Translations under genes and position numbers: made by a program
Notes under the pieces: model-generated
What the model was told of the DNA's origin: nothing
Databases searched by the model: none
What the model saw: only the letters and a program-made list of their open reading frames with translations
Part shown: one piece after another, positions 6,074 through 7,050 of the stretch
How the letters are laid out: the number at the start of each line of letters is the position of its first letter
Position numbering within the stretch: the stretch's first letter is position 1
Assembly (NCBI GenBank): GCA_027364695.1
Contig: DAHXOV010000104.1
Span: 1 to 7,050, forward strand
From: a bacterium
GTDB lineage: Bacteria > Bacteroidota > Bacteroidia > B-17B0 > Aurantibacillaceae
Length of the DNA: 7,050 nt
Direction: 5' to 3'

Positions 6074-7050
6074 ATGCGGTTTCTATCTATCTTCTTTTTT
6101 ATTATTACTACACTTTTTATTTCTTCTTGTGGCAAAAAAGAAGAGAAGGATAGCAGACCAGTTTCGCCCAAGGGAGGTGGAAGAATTGTGATAGCAGAAG
6201 TAGTAAAGCCACTGTCTTTATTTCCTCACAAACTAACGCGCATTGAAGAAGCTTTTATATGTAATCAAGTGTATGAACCACTCATTAGATTAAACGCTAA
6301 AACATTAGATCTCAGCCCTGCATTAGCTGAAAAATGGGAAGTATCTAAAGATGGGAAAAGTATTAAATTTTACTTACGAAAAGGGGTTAGATTTCAAGAT
6401 GACCCTTGTTTTAGTAATGGCAAAGGGAGAGAAATTACAACAGCTGATGTGAAATACACTTTTGAGAAATTATGCTATAATAATCCTGAGAACTATCACT
6501 ATTACACTATATGTCAGGACAGAGTATTAGGAGCCGACGATTTTAATGAAGCGATGCAACACCCACAAAAAGATAAAAAAGAAACAAGCGAAATTAAAGG
6601 GCTTAAGATATTAGATAATTATACTTTTATAGTAGAGCTCAGATATCCTAATTATCAAAGTTTCCTACAGTTGTTAGCGACGCCCATTGCAGCTATTCTC
6701 CCAAAAGAAGGCTATGAAACTTACGGAGATAAACTTAATTTTGGAGCAGGTCCTTATCACATAGCAAAATACCTTTCTAATGATAAACAAACAGTGCTCC
6801 TGAAAAATCCATATTATTATGCAGTGGACAAAGATGGTTTTGCATTACCATATATAGACACTGTTGTTATTCAGTACTTTGAAAATACAGAAGATGCTAT
6901 CATAGCTTTTCTTAATCACCAGGTAGATGTTGTCAATGATATTCCTAATAGTGCAGCAAAAAGAGTAGTGGAACAGCACATCCATTCTTTTGAAAAAACA
7001 CCGCCTGAATATGTTATAGATGTTACATCTCAGATGTTTGTACAATATAT
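6074..7050 (+). CDS. Lipoprotein, ABC transporter substrate-binding protein family 5 (peptide/nickel type), N-terminal part
   Basis: The frame is open from ATG 6074 to the right edge (325 residues seen; family members usually have 500-600, so the C-terminal part lies outside). A signal peptide ends in the lipobox I16-S-S-C19, making it a lipoprotein with Cys19 as the modified residue. A charged tether (GKKEEKDSRPVSPKGGG) leads to the binding domain. Family 5 hallmarks are visible: NQVYEPLIRL (64-73), then LSPALAEKWEVSKDGKSIKF (80-99), LRKGVRFQDD (101-110), ITTADVKYTFEKL (121-133) and GAGPYHI (224-230). Members bind oligopeptides, nickel complexes or other solutes for an ABC importer; the ligand cannot be read from this part, and no permease or ATPase gene is in view. 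The start is 6 bp after the PHP gene stop, in the same reading frame (TAA, two sense codons, ATG), with no promoter or Shine-Dalgarno sequence between, so co-transcription is likely. Confidence 0.87.
   Translation, partial: MRFLSIFFFIITTLFISSCGKKEEKDSRPVSPKGGGRIVIAEVVKPLSLFPHKLTRIEEAFICNQVYEPLIRLNAKTLDLSPALAEKWEVSKDGKSIKFYLRKGVRFQDDPCFSNGKGREITTADVKYTFEKLCYNNPENYHYYTICQDRVLGADDFNEAMQHPQKDKKETSEIKGLKILDNYTFIVELRYPNYQSFLQLLATPIAAILPKEGYETYGDKLNFGAGPYHIAKYLSNDKQTVLLKNPYYYAVDKDGFALPYIDTVVIQYFENTEDAIIAFLNHQVDVVNDIPNSAAKRVVEQHIHSFEKTPPEYVIDVTSQMFVQY

Noticed and set aside
1..7050. A defence, mobile or otherwise new multi-gene system
   Set aside because: Every gene falls into a recognisable family, and there are no transposase, integrase, nuclease or reverse transcriptase motifs, terminal inverted repeats, arrays or composition shifts. 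The gene order looks like ordinary chromosome.

Overview
The window looks like a chromosomal fragment from a Bacteroidota bacterium, probably near the Chitinophagia/Sphingobacteriia. I cannot fix the family from this sequence alone. Three things point that way. It is AT-rich, with start sites that show no clear Shine-Dalgarno sequence. It has three Bacteroidota-type promoter elements (TAnnTTTG). One protein ends in a type A C-terminal sorting domain of the type IX secretion system (T9SS). No mobile element, RNA gene, CRISPR array or abrupt composition change is visible.

Layout from left to right. (1) The 3' part of ispE (MEP isoprenoid pathway) runs in from the left edge on the + strand. (2) A secreted MORN-type repeat protein converges on it from the - strand; the two stop codons share a TTAA tetranucleotide. 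(3) A tight three-gene - strand cluster reads from about 4540 down to 1429: a four-helix membrane protein fused to a c-type cytochrome domain, the ribosome-associated GTPase HflX, and a DAACS/GltP-DctA-type dicarboxylate or acidic amino acid symporter. The gaps are 13 and 9 bp, so they are probably co-transcribed. (4) A 135-bp divergent intergenic region holds promoters for both sides and a perfect 17-bp tandem repeat. (5) On the + strand, a secreted PHP-domain (phosphoesterase-like) protein with a T9SS sorting domain is followed 6 bp later by a lipoprotein of the family 5 (peptide/nickel-type) ABC substrate-binding proteins, which runs off the right edge.

Functionally this is mostly ordinary core and envelope content. 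The - strand cluster mixes respiration or redox, ribosome rescue and nutrient uptake, with no obvious shared pathway. The + strand pair may couple an exported hydrolase-like protein to solute capture, but that is inference from spacing. I found no convincing new multi-gene system. The points most worth a second look are the repeats upstream of two promoters, the His-to-Gln change in the PHP metal motif, and the membrane-domain/cytochrome fusion at the head of the hflX cluster.
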